Origin: Candidatus Latescibacterota bacterium
GTDB taxonomy: Bacteria > Latescibacterota > MWCZ01
Direction of reading: 5' to 3'
Assembly (NCBI GenBank): GCA_022706085.1
Contig: JAKJDF010000009.1
Coordinates: 1 to 64,000 of the forward strand
DNA length: 64,000 bases
Shown here: piece after piece, positions 1-7,559 of the stretch
How positions within the stretch are numbered: the stretch's first letter is position 1
How the letters are laid out: each line of letters starts with the position of its first letter
Translations under genes and position numbers: made by a program
Notes under the pieces: model-generated
Database searches by the model: none
Seen by the model: the letters and a program-made list of their open reading frames with translations, nothing else
What the model was told of the DNA's origin: nothing

Positions 1-158
1 ATCTGCGCAATCGGGTAGCAACATGAACCGTATACCATGTCCCCATACACCCGTATACTATGTCTCCGGTCTATACACCCATCCGTGGGGTACTCCCGCG
101 GGAGCGTGGTACATTCCAGTGCCGAAGAACAGCCCTTCAAACCCTCAGGAGGAATACC

Positions 159-1082
159 ATGCGGTTCGTCTCATTTCGCACGCGGAACGACATCCATTTC
201 GGCGCTCTTACGGGAAGCAAGGTGGTGGACCTGTGTGGGAACCCCCACGCAGCCGGGGTCCTGAAACAGGCCAATCCCCGCTCGCTGCTGGCATTGCTGC
301 AGGCGGGGCCGGGCGCGCTGGAATCGGCGCAGCGCGCGGCGGAAAGAAGCCTCAGGGCCGGGGATGCGGTGCGCCCGCTGAAGGACCTCACCCTTGCGGC
401 GCCCATTCCGAGGCCGGGGAAGCTGCTGGCGCTTGCGGGCAACTATGGTGAGCACCTGAAGGAATCGGGCCACGAATGGGCAGAGAAGGCGGTCACCACG
501 CCGCGGCTGTTCATCAAGCCCGCCACCACCGTAACCGGTCCCCGCAGCCCGATCATCTACCCGAAGAACGGCAATCACATTGACTGGGAGGGCGAGCTGG
601 GCGTGGTGATCGGCAAAACGGCGCGATTTGTGAAAGCGAAGAACGGGATGGATCACATCGCCGGATTTCTCGTCATCAACGACGTTTCCGAGCGCGCGGT
701 GAAGATCGGCTCCGGACGGAAAGAGCGGGACGGCGACAAGTGGTTCGACTGGATTCTTGGCAAGTGGTTCGATACGTTTGCGCCGATGGGCCCGGCGTTT
801 GTGACGAAGGATGAGGTTGCCGACGTGCACGCGCTGCATCTGGAGACGCGGGTGAACGGCGCGGTGAAGCAGAGCGCCAGCACGGGGCAGATGATCTTCA
901 GCGTCGCGGAGCTGGTGGAGTGGGCGTCGCACTGGATGACGCTGGAGCCGGGGGATATCATATCCACGGGCACGCCGTCGGGTGTGGGGGCCGCGTCGGG
1001 CACGTTCCTGAAGCCGGGCGACGTGGTGGAGGTGGAGATCGAGACGCTGGGCGTGATCCGCAACAGGGTGGTGAAAGGCTAA
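159..1082 (+). CDS. Fumarylacetoacetate hydrolase (FAH) family protein
   Basis: A 307-residue protein of the FAH superfamily, whose members hydrolyse or isomerise acylpyruvates and homoprotocatechuate-type diacids with a bound divalent metal. The signature region DWEGELGVVIG near residues 141-151 gives the paired Glu ligands, followed by the Asp of INDVSERA near residue 175. The C-terminal half has the usual PGDIISTGTPSGVG block followed by LKPGDVVEVEIE. I chose the ATG at 159 because AGGAGGA lies just upstream (147-153); the frame is open 33 codons further upstream but that stretch does not resemble the family. Substrate cannot be read from sequence; acylpyruvase or 2-hydroxyhepta-2,4-diene-1,7-dioate isomerase are the likeliest options. 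It stands alone ahead of a secreted-protein gene. Confidence 0.88.
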   Translation: MRFVSFRTRNDIHFGALTGSKVVDLCGNPHAAGVLKQANPRSLLALLQAGPGALESAQRAAERSLRAGDAVRPLKDLTLAAPIPRPGKLLALAGNYGEHLKESGHEWAEKAVTTPRLFIKPATTVTGPRSPIIYPKNGNHIDWEGELGVVIGKTARFVKAKNGMDHIAGFLVINDVSERAVKIGSGRKERDGDKWFDWILGKWFDTFAPMGPAFVTKDEVADVHALHLETRVNGAVKQSASTGQMIFSVAELVEWASHWMTLEPGDIISTGTPSGVGAASGTFLKPGDVVEVEIETLGVIRNRVVKG

Positions 1083-1149
1083 GGCGCCACCCCTGCCAGC
1101 ACCAGGCGAGGCGAAGGATTTCCCGTTTCACCGACTCATGGAGGCAACC

Positions 1150-2724
1150 GTGAGACTCAGGTTCCCGCGCCATGCAGGGTATGTGGCGACGTCCTTGCTG
1201 TTCCTCACGGGCGGCGCGATTATTGCAGGCGAGAGCGCCACCCCGCAGATTTGGAATCCGCTGGCGGAGGGCCTGGAATACCGCGAGCTTGAGGTGACCA
1301 ACGAGCACCGATTCCAGACGGGGGTGATGTCGGCGCACTGGGGGCATCACCTCGGCCACCTCGTCAGGGCCAGAACGACGGGACTCTGGTTCGTGGATGA
1401 CACGGGAAACGACGTCTACGTCACCCCCCGCGCCCGCTACTACCAGCTCGTGGACGATACGGCGTGGGTGTGGCGGGCCAGCATCACCAACAGGGGAACC
1501 GTTCAGCAGAATACCGCGTCCGTTGCTGTGGGGGACACGATCTACACGTACGGGGTGGACGTTTCCTCACCCGCAATTGTGGAGAACTGGCTGGACACAA
1601 AGACCCTGAACTCCGGCAAGCGGACCGTCAGGTACATCCTCTCCAACACCAACTACATAGGCGCCGCAGTCACACCGACGGGTGGCCGGCTCGTCTGGTG
1701 GACGAAAGTGGTGGACGGCGGCGGGCCAGCGTGGTGGTACTACATGTGGATCGAACCGGGCGAGTCGCTGTGGAGGTCAACGGTCACCTCGGACGTCCCT
1801 GCCAATGACTTTTCGTATGTCCTGATCTCCTGGCTGAACGACTCCACCTTCTATGCCGCGGGTGAGGCAATCGGCGGCACTCTGCCAGACTGGACGTATG
1901 ATCTGGGCGTGGGGAAGGTGGTTCTGGGCAAACCGATAAGTGACTTCGTGAAGCTCAAAGGCAGGAACAACACCGCGAACGACCTCTGGGTCAACCGGGC
2001 GAACGGCGATGTTCATATTCTCGGCGACGGCAGCAACAGGACGAACTACTACTACCGCGCCGCGGGAACGTCATGGCCGGATACCGGCTATGCACTTACC
2101 AGCCCGCAGACCGTGTACCGCGGCACCCGTTTCATTGATGCGCCTGACGGGTATCTGTACCTGTTCCTCTCCACACCGACGGGGTTGAAGTTCAAGCGGA
2201 TAGAGCGAAGCGCCATCAGCGGGAGGATCGAGTTCGATTCGCTTGCCACGTACGATCTGGACAACAAGCCGGGCTTCAATTACATCTTCGCCCTGTTTCC
2301 GGAGATCAGCACATACCAGACAACGCCTGTCGGGGGCATCAATTTCGCCTATCCGGGGAACGACTACGACTTCGGGCACATCATCCGGTACATCAACGTG
2401 CGAGGGCAGAGGACGTTGTCCGCTCCGGTGCCGGGGCCGGAGAACGCAATCCCCGGGCTCAATCAGAATGCGCCGAACCCGTTCAACCCCGCCACGACCA
2501 TCCGGTTCTCGCTTCCCCGCTCCACGTTCGCGGCGCTGACGGTGTACGACGTCCACGGGCGGCCGGTGCGGAGCCTCGCACGCCGGGTTTTCGCGGAAGG
2601 CCTGCACGACGTGCGCTGGGATGGCCGGGATGCCTCCGGCAGGGAGGTTGCCAGCGGCACGTACATCGCCCGGCTGGAGACGCCGCAGGGCGTCGCGGTA
2701 AGGAGGATGACGCTGGCGAAGTGA
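1150..2724 (+). CDS. Secreted BNR-type beta-propeller protein with FlgD-like C-terminal module
   Basis: The GTG at 1150 is preferred over the ATG at 1138 because GGAGG (1140-1144) sits 5 nt before it; the product then starts with a signal peptide (hydrophobic segment about residues 10-27). The body resembles BNR_4-type propellers (Trp/Tyr-rich repeats such as QNTASVAVGDTIYTYG near residue 125), a fold often found in carbohydrate-active secreted enzymes. The last 80 residues are a FlgD-Ig-like/secretion-tail module: NAPNPFNPATTIRFSLP, then VYDVHGRPVRSL, then WDGRDASGREVASGTY and a terminal MTLAK. Such tails attach or sort secreted proteins in FCB-type bacteria. The same tail closes the very large protein at 45866-50515. 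Catalytic function unknown. Confidence 0.82.
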   Translation: MRLRFPRHAGYVATSLLFLTGGAIIAGESATPQIWNPLAEGLEYRELEVTNEHRFQTGVMSAHWGHHLGHLVRARTTGLWFVDDTGNDVYVTPRARYYQLVDDTAWVWRASITNRGTVQQNTASVAVGDTIYTYGVDVSSPAIVENWLDTKTLNSGKRTVRYILSNTNYIGAAVTPTGGRLVWWTKVVDGGGPAWWYYMWIEPGESLWRSTVTSDVPANDFSYVLISWLNDSTFYAAGEAIGGTLPDWTYDLGVGKVVLGKPISDFVKLKGRNNTANDLWVNRANGDVHILGDGSNRTNYYYRAAGTSWPDTGYALTSPQTVYRGTRFIDAPDGYLYLFLSTPTGLKFKRIERSAISGRIEFDSLATYDLDNKPGFNYIFALFPEISTYQTTPVGGINFAYPGNDYDFGHIIRYINVRGQRTLSAPVPGPENAIPGLNQNAPNPFNPATTIRFSLPRSTFAALTVYDVHGRPVRSLARRVFAEGLHDVRWDGRDASGREVASGTYIARLETPQGVAVRRMTLAK

Positions 2725-2781
2725 CTGTTGTTCGCGGGGCGCTTCACAGACTGCCAGCACTGACGAATCACCGACGGGAGT

Positions 2782-2813
2782 GTCATTCTGAGCGGAGCGA
2801 AGAATCTCTCAGG
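2782..2813 (+). repeat. Dispersed intergenic repeat, CATTCTGAGCGGAGCGAAGAAT type
   Basis: A GTCATTCTGAGCGGAGCG-AAGAATCTCTCAGG element lies between the ends of two convergent genes. Elements of this type are, from general knowledge, scattered in intergenic DNA of unrelated bacteria. Only one copy is seen in this window. Confidence 0.55.
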
Positions 2814-2845
2814 CACTCTCCCGGCAAGCCACGCCGCTCGCAGCG

Positions 2846-3904
2846 TCATACCCAGTGCTTCGCCGCGTCCAGCAATGCCTCCCCCTCCGGGATGCTTCCG
2901 CAATGGGTGTGCAGCATGATCATGGAAGGGTCCAGCGCCTTCAGGAGTGGCTCCACGGCGCCTGCAGGCACCTCAATGTGGACGATTCTGCCCGCGGCCT
3001 GGATCTCGCGGTAGAGGTCGAGGTGTTCCGGTCCGTTGGGAGGTTCGCCCGGCGCGGGGGTGTACTGAACGACCTTGAGGTATGGCAGCGACAGAAGCCG
3101 CGGTAGATGCTGGCGCGCGTCGCCGCCGTCGAGGTGGTACCACACCGCGCCAAACGCCTCGCCGTAGACGTCAAGCTCCGGCACGATGAACCGGTCGAAC
3201 ATGGCGGGTGAAAGCATGCACGATACGTCAGATTGCGTACCGTAGAACGGCTCCGGCGCCCAGAAGGGCATCCACCCGGCGTTGCCGTACCAGAACTCGT
3301 GGCGCGCGCGGACGTGGTTCCCAAGCTCGATCCGGAGCCGAAGCTGTTCGTTCGCACCGGTGACGATGGCCTCCCGCATCCAGTCGGCGTGGTCCACGAG
3401 CGCCAGGAGGAACCTTTCGGTTCCCATGAGCATCGAGGCCAGGTCGTTCGCGGGAAGCAGGAGCGGTTTTCCGACAAGGAATCTATCGCGTCCGGCGAAA
3501 TCCAGCACCGCGTCGAGAAGCAGGCGATACTGTGCTATCCAGGGGTTGCCTGCGTCATATCGGAAGGGCGGTGGAAGGGAGAAATCCACGTCCTTCGTAT
3601 CGAACCAGATGGTATCCTGCGCGAACCGTGGCGTGCCGCCAAGGCAGAGCACCCATCCTGCCATCAACAGACAAGACGGCACTGCCTCGCCGCCCCACCA
3701 GGTGTTTTCCAGTTGCGCCTGCATGGATTGCAGCACCCAGCCGGGGTCGAGCCATCTATCGCGCGGGGCGGCCGGCGGAGGCGGGTGGGGGAAGGAGCAG
3801 CCGTTTGGCGCAGTTACCGCGATGCACGGGCGGTCGAGCACTTCGTGGTTCCAGAGAGCGGTCAGGCGGGCCTTTGCGTCGGGCCAGTCGGGTTTGTAGT
3901 GCAT
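2846..3904 (-). CDS. URO-D-like (uroporphyrinogen decarboxylase family) protein
   Basis: 352 residues from the ATG at 3904; the frame continues upstream through a repeat element but MHYKPDWPDAKARL is the natural beginning, with a weak AAAGAG ribosome site. The pattern of an N-terminal capping region, WYHLDGGDARQHLPRLLSLPYLKVVQYTP near residue 270 and a C-terminal HTHCGSIPEGEALL segment matches the URO-D/methyltransferase-like TIM barrels common in Planctomycetes- and Latescibacteria-type genomes. These are usually not heme enzymes: they are thought to be demethylases or corrinoid-linked methyltransferases. No corrinoid protein is adjacent. A second, divergent URO-D-like gene is at 58610-59722. 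Substrate unknown. Confidence 0.72.
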   Translation of the reverse strand: MHYKPDWPDAKARLTALWNHEVLDRPCIAVTAPNGCSFPHPPPPAAPRDRWLDPGWVLQSMQAQLENTWWGGEAVPSCLLMAGWVLCLGGTPRFAQDTIWFDTKDVDFSLPPPFRYDAGNPWIAQYRLLLDAVLDFAGRDRFLVGKPLLLPANDLASMLMGTERFLLALVDHADWMREAIVTGANEQLRLRIELGNHVRARHEFWYGNAGWMPFWAPEPFYGTQSDVSCMLSPAMFDRFIVPELDVYGEAFGAVWYHLDGGDARQHLPRLLSLPYLKVVQYTPAPGEPPNGPEHLDLYREIQAAGRIVHIEVPAGAVEPLLKALDPSMIMLHTHCGSIPEGEALLDAAKHWV

Positions 3905-3940
3905 TTGACTCTTTCTGCTCTCGCGTGCTTCGACATGCTC

Positions 3941-3974
3941 CCGCGGACCCTTCGACAAGCTCAGGGACCGCGCA
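3941..3974. repeat. TTCGACAAGCTC hairpin repeat (family A)
   Basis: Loop TCGACAAGCTC (3952-3962) is closed by arms CGCGGACCCT (3942-3951) and AGGGACCGCG (3963-3972), a 10-bp stem with one A-A mismatch. A degenerate partial copy (CTTCGACATGCTC) precedes it at about 3928. Other copies: 4064, 7491, 15930, 17290, 22289. Confidence 0.7.
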
Positions 3975-4063
3975 CAGGAGCGTCCCAAGTCCACGAGAAC
4001 CAGGCTCTTCCACTGCGCGCGGAAGGGCCGTTGAACCTGCTTCCGCGCGCGGGCTCACCTGCA

Positions 4064-4088
4064 GGTCGTTTCGACAGGCTCAACGACC
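4064..4088. repeat. TTCGACAGGCTC hairpin repeat (family A)
   Basis: Loop TCGACAGGCTC (4071-4081) with arms GGTCGTT and AACGACC. Compared with the copy at 7491, whose inner arms read GGTCATT and AATGACC, one base pair is changed on both sides, so pairing is kept. Confidence 0.7.
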
Positions 4089-4114
4089 GTGTCAGGGAAC
4101 ACTGGCCCAACGGG

Positions 4115-4651
4115 CTACCGGCTCTCCCGCCCCACCTCCAGCGCGCGGGGACGCAGGCTGTTCAGAAACGCGATGGTACCCGGCGTGTGGAAGTCGGGAT
4201 AGGTGGTGCGGAGCGGCGCGTAGCTTCCGCGCTCGTAACGCAGCGTGATCTCCGCCCAGATTCCGTCACGCAGGTAGATACGGTACGCGGAGGGTTTTCC
4301 GCTTGCCAGCACGAGCGTGAGTGGGCAGAGGTAGCCGGGGTCTATATTCACCCTGCGTGCGCCCTCCGAAGTATGCCAGAAGCGCTCCAGCTCGTTCGAG
4401 CGCAGCTTGATGTCGGCAAGGTGCTCAGGGCGGACCGGTTCCGCGAACGCGACGATCCGTTTCGTGAGGCCCGCGCCCATCTCCTCGGCGTAGTAATCGG
4501 TAAAGTCGTCGAAGCGAAAGGCCGGCCCCACCGCGCTTATCGGCCCCCAGGCGTCCTCCAGCCGGGCGATGATTCCGGCTTCGGTCACTTCGGGCGACCA
4601 CGTGATCGCGGCGATGAGGAGCACCGGCGGTGCTGGACGGGGGGTGCTCAA
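4115..4651 (-). CDS. DUF4416 family protein
   Basis: 178 residues matching the DUF4416 pattern: FDDFTDYYAEEMG near residue 46, then SNELE, ARRVNIDPGYL, LVLASGK, AYRIYLRDGIWAEITL and TTYPDFHTPGTI. The family is widespread in anaerobic and thermophilic bacteria; its biochemical role is unknown to me. The start is a TTG at 4651 (no ATG or GTG fits). AGGAG lies 7 nt upstream, inside the last codons of the preceding gene, whose TAA stop is only 3 nt away, so translation is almost certainly coupled to the VCBS protein gene upstream. That pairing is odd, because DUF4416 has no signal peptide while its partner is secreted. Confidence 0.88.
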   Translation of the reverse strand: MSTPRPAPPVLLIAAITWSPEVTEAGIIARLEDAWGPISAVGPAFRFDDFTDYYAEEMGAGLTKRIVAFAEPVRPEHLADIKLRSNELERFWHTSEGARRVNIDPGYLCPLTLVLASGKPSAYRIYLRDGIWAEITLRYERGSYAPLRTTYPDFHTPGTIAFLNSLRPRALEVGRESR

Positions 4652-4654
4652 CGC

Positions 4655-7003
4655 TTATCTCCTCACCCGGACGCTTTCCACGCGCACCTTCGGCAGGTCC
4701 TGCTCGAGGTAGGCGCGGTGGAACGCGTAGATAAGCCCGTCCTCACCACCAATCAGCATGTCCAGCCGACCATCGCCATCCCAGTCCACCGGTTGCGGGC
4801 AGGCAGCGTGCGCTGCGAGGCGGAGGCCGGGGTCGGGCACCATTTCACCGCGGAACGCGAAGCGATTGCCGCCGATGTTTTCGTACAGGAACGCGTTTCC
4901 CGCTTCGCTTTCGGCGGTGTGCATGCGGTTGTGCGTGGGTTCAGCGACGCCACGGATGAGGTCGAGGTCGCCGTCGCCATCCCAGTCGGCGAATGCGATG
5001 CGATAACGGCCGCTGTGGCCGTTTCGCATGGGGTTGAGCAGGAGTGGTTCGCCCTGCTCGTTGAGGAACACGCGTTGCAATGCGCCGATGCGCTTCCCCT
5101 GCGGCGTCATGATACCGGGGAACAGCGCGAGATAGCCCTCGTGATCGAGGGAGACGTAATCTGTCACTCCGTCGCCGTTCCAGTCGAGCGCCTCGGTGCG
5201 GGTGCGCCACTGGGTTACGAGTTCGCCGTTCTGCGGGTCCCACCACGTCCACGCGGGCTTGATCGTGTTGGCCGGGTCAGCGAACCGGACTGCGTCCTCC
5301 GCGCCAAGGACCAGCCCTTCGACGCCGTTTTGCAGGGCGGGGTAGAAGCGGTGTTTCCCGAGCGCATCGGCGAGGATGAGGTCGAGCAGTCCATCCCCGT
5401 TCCAGTCGGTAATTTCCGGGGCGACGTAGCCCCAGCGGGCCTCTCCGGGGCCCTGTATGCTGCCCCAGGCGCCGGGCACGATGCGGAATGGTTTTCCATC
5501 CGACAGCACACGGCGGGGGAGGTCGAACACCCACGCGGGTTCGCCGGGCAGGGACAACCACTGCCACGTCTCGCCGTTGGCGTTGCCCATGATGATGTCT
5601 GGTTTGCCGTCCCGGTTCACGTCGGCAAGGTCGAACGCGCCGTCACACCCGTCGTCAATGAACGGTTCCCGAAGCAAAAATCGGCGCATGGGGCCGAACG
5701 CAATTGCACCGTCGCGTCTGCCGAGGTTCTCAAACCATCGCACATCGCCGTACTCGATCGCCATGACGATATCCCGCTTCCCGTCGCCATTCATATCGGC
5801 AAAGCGCGGCCAGATGAGGATCTCGCGCTGGTCGAGGGGGAGGGGGAACCCGCGTGCCAGCCTTGGCGCGGTGCGGGTGCCCACGTTCTCGAAGAAGTAG
5901 ATGTCGAAATTGTTGCCGGCGATGAGATCGAGATCGCCGTCGTTATCCACGTCATCGAGGTCGATGTGGATGCCGAACTGGAGTTCTATCGGCACGCCGT
6001 TGGCCGTAAGCGTCTCCGGTGGCGCATCGAATGCGGGCGCGCCGGGGCTGCCCGTGTTGCGGTAGACATGAATCGAACTGACCGGCGTAAACCCGCGCCA
6101 GACTCCTTCGGGCGTGTGGGGGATGAACCCGGTTTTCTTATCCCAGACCGACCGACTCGGTTCCTCTCCGTCGCGCGAAGAGGTGCAGAAGATGTCGAAA
6201 AGGCCGTCGCCATCCCAGTCCACCAACGCCTCGGCGCCGGGGGTGGCGGTGAGGGACTCCGGTGCCGCGAAGTTGAATGCGCCGCGCGGGCCACGGTTCA
6301 GGTGGAGGAACTTCCCGGCGACAATATCCAGCAGGCCGTCATTGTTCCAGTCAACCACGCACGGTGGGTCGCGATTCACGGGAACCCATTTCGCCGGAGC
6401 GAGAAGCGGTTCGCGAGGGGTGCCGATGTTTTCGAAGTAGTACATGCCGTGCATGGTCCACGTGGCGCCGCCGCCCTGACCCTCTTCGACGAAGAGATCG
6501 GTGTCGCCGTCACCGTCCCAGTCGACGGGTTCGGCGTGGGCACAGAAGCTGCCGTGCATGGGGCCCGTGACGCCTGTGCGGCCATAGGTCAGCGGCTCGC
6601 CCAGCCCCACCACGGGCAGGCGGCGGGCGGTGTCCGCGGGGTCAGCGTCGGAGACGGTGATCTCGTACGTTCTCGCCCCCGTGCCGGTTTTTGCGAAGAG
6701 GACCGTGCCTTCGTCCACGCCCTGGTATCCCCACGCGGCGCGGTGGGGTACGACCGTGCCGCTTCGTCCTGCCTCGCGCACCGTGATTCGGTCGGCGGAG
6801 ACGGGCGCGGTCCACCGTTGGGTGTTTCGGGCTCCGTGAGCCCGCAGAAGGCTATCCACCGGCACGCGCACCGGTGCGGCCTGCCAGTCGGTGCGGGCGG
6901 GAGATACGGTTACCCGGATGGTCGCCGTGGCGGCGTAGATGGAGGGTGCGAACGGGAGGAATCCGAGGGTGGCCGACAGAATGATGGCAGCGCGGGGTAT
7001 CAT
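4655..7003 (-). CDS. Secreted FG-GAP/VCBS repeat protein
   Basis: 782 residues from the ATG at 7003 (GAGGG upstream), beginning with a signal peptide (MIPRAAIILSATLGF...APSIYA). At least ten Ca-binding-type loops of the form DxDxDGxxD are spread along the chain, for example DWDGDGDTDLF, DWNNDGLLDIV, DWDGDGLFDIF, DVDNDGDLDLI, DMNGDGKRDIV, DVNRDGKPDII, DWNGDGLLDLI, DWNGDGVTDYV, DWDGDGDLDLI and DWDGDGRLDML. This is the integrin-like FG-GAP/VCBS beta-propeller arrangement, probably two propellers, used in adhesion or polymer binding. Unlike two other secreted proteins in the window it lacks a FlgD tail. It is translationally coupled to the DUF4416 gene. Confidence 0.88.
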   Translation of the reverse strand: MIPRAAIILSATLGFLPFAPSIYAATATIRVTVSPARTDWQAAPVRVPVDSLLRAHGARNTQRWTAPVSADRITVREAGRSGTVVPHRAAWGYQGVDEGTVLFAKTGTGARTYEITVSDADPADTARRLPVVGLGEPLTYGRTGVTGPMHGSFCAHAEPVDWDGDGDTDLFVEEGQGGGATWTMHGMYYFENIGTPREPLLAPAKWVPVNRDPPCVVDWNNDGLLDIVAGKFLHLNRGPRGAFNFAAPESLTATPGAEALVDWDGDGLFDIFCTSSRDGEEPSRSVWDKKTGFIPHTPEGVWRGFTPVSSIHVYRNTGSPGAPAFDAPPETLTANGVPIELQFGIHIDLDDVDNDGDLDLIAGNNFDIYFFENVGTRTAPRLARGFPLPLDQREILIWPRFADMNGDGKRDIVMAIEYGDVRWFENLGRRDGAIAFGPMRRFLLREPFIDDGCDGAFDLADVNRDGKPDIIMGNANGETWQWLSLPGEPAWVFDLPRRVLSDGKPFRIVPGAWGSIQGPGEARWGYVAPEITDWNGDGLLDLILADALGKHRFYPALQNGVEGLVLGAEDAVRFADPANTIKPAWTWWDPQNGELVTQWRTRTEALDWNGDGVTDYVSLDHEGYLALFPGIMTPQGKRIGALQRVFLNEQGEPLLLNPMRNGHSGRYRIAFADWDGDGDLDLIRGVAEPTHNRMHTAESEAGNAFLYENIGGNRFAFRGEMVPDPGLRLAAHAACPQPVDWDGDGRLDMLIGGEDGLIYAFHRAYLEQDLPKVRVESVRVRR

Positions 7004-7147
7004 GGGTATGCCCTCGTTGTCAGGGGTCAATGCGTCGGAAGAAAGGTAGGGGGATGGAGGCAATGCGGCAACGCGGGATGGGTTGCGGGGTGAGCACCTT
7101 CGCATCGGGCTCAGTAGAGCACGCGGGAAACAGGGCGTGGCGCGGCT

Positions 7148-7190
7148 TCTCGATACAACGCGGCCGGCCGGCCGCGCCACTCGAAGACCG
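7148..7190. repeat. CTCGATACAACG palindromic element (family H), copy 1
   Basis: Begins TCTCGATACAACG (7148-7160), has an inner self-complementary core CGCGGCCGGCCGGCCGCG (7159-7176) and ends ACTCGAAGACCG (7179-7190). The second copy, at 22120-22180, has the same ends but a different self-complementary core. Confidence 0.55.
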
Positions 7191-7227
7191 CGCGCAGGTG
7201 CTCGGTGGTGAAAGCCCGATTCGGGCA

Positions 7228-7268
7228 GGCAGGAATGCCTGCCCCACGGGCAGGAATGCCTGCCCCAC
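7228..7268. repeat. Two tandem GGCAGGAATGCCTGCCCCAC units (family C)
   Basis: Two adjacent near-identical units of about 20 nt, each internally palindromic (GGCAGG AAT GCCTGCC). Confidence 0.7.
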
Positions 7269-7375
7269 CAAAAGAATCGGCAGTTGATCGTCGAGCAGGC
7301 GCGTGATTAACCCGCGCAGGCGTGTCATTCCCGCGCATGAACGACACCCCGCAGAGGAGCGACTCCCGAAGGTAG

Positions 7376-7396
7376 GGCGGCCTCGCCGAGGCCGCC
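7376..7396. repeat. GGCGGCCT/AGGCCGCC palindrome (family G)
   Basis: Perfect 8-bp arms around a 5-nt centre (CGCCG). No T-run follows, so it is a repeat element rather than a terminator. Confidence 0.5.
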
Positions 7397-7424
7397 ACAA
7401 CTGCCTCTCTACGCCAACAAAGAA

Positions 7425-7449
7425 GGGCACGACGGAGCGTGCCCCTCCA
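7425..7449. repeat. GGGCACGACGGAGCGTGCCC element (family D), copy 1
   Basis: Arms GGGCACG/CGTGCCC, loop ACGGAG, followed by CTCCA. The copy at 17390-17414 has the same loop with arms GGACACG/CGTGTCC. Confidence 0.65.
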
Positions 7450-7490
7450 GGGGAACAGGTCGTACGGGTCGTAACAGACCTGTTTGCGGC

Positions 7491-7527
7491 GTGCGCGGTC
7501 ATTTCGACAGGCTCAATGACCGCGCAC
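7491..7527. repeat. TTCGACAGGCTC hairpin repeat (family A), best-preserved copy
   Basis: Perfect 13-bp stem: GTGCGCGGTCATT (7491-7503) and AATGACCGCGCAC (7515-7527) around loop TCGACAGGCTC. Confidence 0.75.
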
Positions 7528-7559
7528 GCGGCGTCTGCCGGGCGGAACGGGGAATCCGC

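Larger units (their letters stand above)
7004..7559. other. Gene-free stretch packed with palindromic repeats
   Basis: No convincing ORF. It holds repeat families H (7148-7190), C (7228-7268), a truncated B copy (GTCATTCCCGCGCA at 7323-7336), G (7376-7396), D (7425-7449) and A (7491-7527), making it the densest repeat cluster in the window. Confidence 0.7.

Noticed and set aside
1-158. Promoter near TATACT at 54-59
   Set aside because: A -35 box at the right distance is not visible; the near-repeat of CCGTATAC-ATGTC is noted but unexplained.
2846-3904. HemE (heme biosynthesis)
   Set aside because: The family likeness is to URO-D-like methyltransferase-type proteins; no heme genes are near and the N-terminal RxxR substrate motif of HemE is not seen.
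3233-7093. 1286-codon open frame on the plus strand
   Set aside because: It is the antisense shadow of the VCBS and URO-D-like genes; its translation is His/Arg/Val-rich with no family motif, while the minus-strand frame has clear repeats and start sites.
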